Assembly: GCA_903933995.1 (NCBI GenBank)
Contig: CAIZMD010000272.1
Span: 1 to 5,942 of the forward strand
DNA length: 5,942 nt
Reading direction: 5' to 3'
DNA from: an uncultured Bacteroidota bacterium
Lineage (GTDB): Bacteria > Bacteroidota > Bacteroidia > Chitinophagales > Chitinophagaceae
Both the position numbers and the translations under genes were made by a program. Position 1 is the stretch's first letter; every line of letters begins with the position of its first letter. The notes below the pieces were generated by a model. That model was given only the letters and a program-made list of their open reading frames with translations, was not told the origin of the DNA and searched no databases. Positions 5,096-5,942 of the stretch are shown in pieces.

Positions 5096-5942
5096 TTATT
5101 TGATTAAATATGGCCCCTGTTTGTTCCATCCAACTGGCACACTAGACAAAAACCAGGTTTTACCCTTGTCTTTATTTCCTTGAAAAAACAAATGGTATTT
5201 ACCGTCCTGGGCTTTGAAGATATTGGGGTGTCCGCTTTCACTTTCATTCCAAGAACCAACTGCACCATTGGTTAAAAAAGGTTGATCAGATAAGCGCTTC
5301 CAATGAATGCCATCTTTACTTACTGCTACACCAATTTGTTGTGGCTCATTATTATAAGAACCTGCATAAAACATATACAATTGCTTGCCCACTTGTATAC
5401 AAGATGCCGCTTCTATGCAATTCTTTTCCCAAGATAGTTCTGGTTTTAACATGGGCATGCCTGAAATTTCTTTCCAAGTTTCTCTAGCAAAATTGGAATT
5501 CAAGGAAGTTGTTGCAACACCTTGCTGTTGTATCTTATAGGCTGTATCTCTAGTAGCGTAGTATAAAAAATATTTTCCGTTAAATGCTACCACTTCTGCA
5601 TCAATGGCCCTGCCACAAGTCCAGTCAGATATGGTTGGTCGGAAGATGGGATTGCTTGCATCTTTTGTAAAATCTATTCCATTGTTAGACACTGCATGAC
5701 AGATAGCATCGGCCTTGCCATTACCATAAGACTGATAAAACAAATGCAGTTGACCGTCTTTGATGAGTGCAGATGGGGCACAGATACCCTTTGTTTCAAT
5801 ACTATCTAAACTAGGTTTTAGATTCCCCTTTTTTTGCCAATTCACTAAGTCATTACTAGTAGCAATACCTATATACCAAGTCTTTCTATTGGCATCAGGC
5901 ACAGAATAATACATCCAATATGATCCTTGATAAAAAATCACA
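5096..5942 (-). CDS. Five-bladed beta-propeller glycoside hydrolase, GH43/GH117-like (5' end outside window)
   Basis: About 281 residues are present. The reading frame runs off the right edge; the first whole codon (5939-5941) is GTG and is probably an internal Val, not a start. Five blade-core strands are evenly spread, at residues 8-12 (YWMYY), 65-69 (LHLFY), 124-128 (YFLYY), 188-192 (LYMFY) and 249-253 (YHLFF). Several are followed by the S-x-D/N-G-(I/V)-x-W/F turn of this clan, as in VSKDGIHW. Candidate active-site residues for a GH43-like enzyme are Asp114 or Glu116 (RAIDAEVV), Glu177 (CIEAAS) and His238 (ESGHPNIF). The usual N-terminal catalytic Asp and any signal peptide would lie just outside the window. 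The family could instead be GH117, GH32 or GH130-like, and the substrate cannot be told. It is on the same strand as the ars operon but ends 117 bp before arsR, with no clear terminator between. Confidence 0.7.
   Translation of the reverse strand, partial: VIFYQGSYWMYYSVPDANRKTWYIGIATSNDLVNWQKKGNLKPSLDSIETKGICAPSALIKDGQLHLFYQSYGNGKADAICHAVSNNGIDFTKDASNPIFRPTISDWTCGRAIDAEVVAFNGKYFLYYATRDTAYKIQQQGVATTSLNSNFARETWKEISGMPMLKPELSWEKNCIEAASCIQVGKQLYMFYAGSYNNEPQQIGVAVSKDGIHWKRLSDQPFLTNGAVGSWNESESGHPNIFKAQDGKYHLFFQGNKDKGKTWFLSSVPVGWNKQGPYLIK

Overview
The window looks like the chromosome of a Bacteroidota bacterium, most likely of the Chitinophagaceae type. This rests on moderately low GC, A-rich leaders without Shine-Dalgarno sequences, a TAnnTTTG-type -7 promoter element, and a mix of carbohydrate-active beta-propeller proteins. 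The genus-level placement is an inference; no marker RNA gene is present.

Layout. Positions 1-1353 (+) hold the C-terminal half of pyruvate phosphate dikinase, cut by the left edge. It ends in a strong GC hairpin/T-tract terminator at 1387-1415. Convergent to it, 1414-2772 (-) encodes a signal-peptide-bearing beta-propeller related to PL22 oligogalacturonate lyases. A 136-bp divergent spacer follows, then 2909-3271 (+), a small four-helix membrane protein of the YvlD/'phage holin superfamily IV' type. Positions 3294-4978 (-) form an arsenic-resistance operon transcribed arsR-arsM-arsC. Its control region at 4979-5046 contains two near-identical inverted-repeat operators wrapped around a Bacteroidota-type promoter. 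Positions 5096-5942 (-) hold most of a five-bladed beta-propeller glycoside hydrolase (GH43/GH117-like fold), cut by the right edge.

How the genes work together. ArsR should repress the arsenic operon until As(III) (or another thiol-binding metalloid) binds its cysteines. ArsC reduces arsenate to arsenite, and ArsM methylates the arsenite using SAM. No arsenite efflux gene (acr3/arsB) lies in the operon, so within this locus methylation is the only visible route for disposing of the arsenite. The two propeller proteins hint at plant or algal polysaccharide use, but they are separated by unrelated genes and no SusC/SusD pair is visible. PPDK is a central carbon enzyme with no evident link to its neighbours.

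No wholly unknown system was found. The points most worth a second look are the twin-operator control region, the efflux-less arsR-arsM-arsC operon, and the exported PL22-like protein with one altered metal-ligand position.
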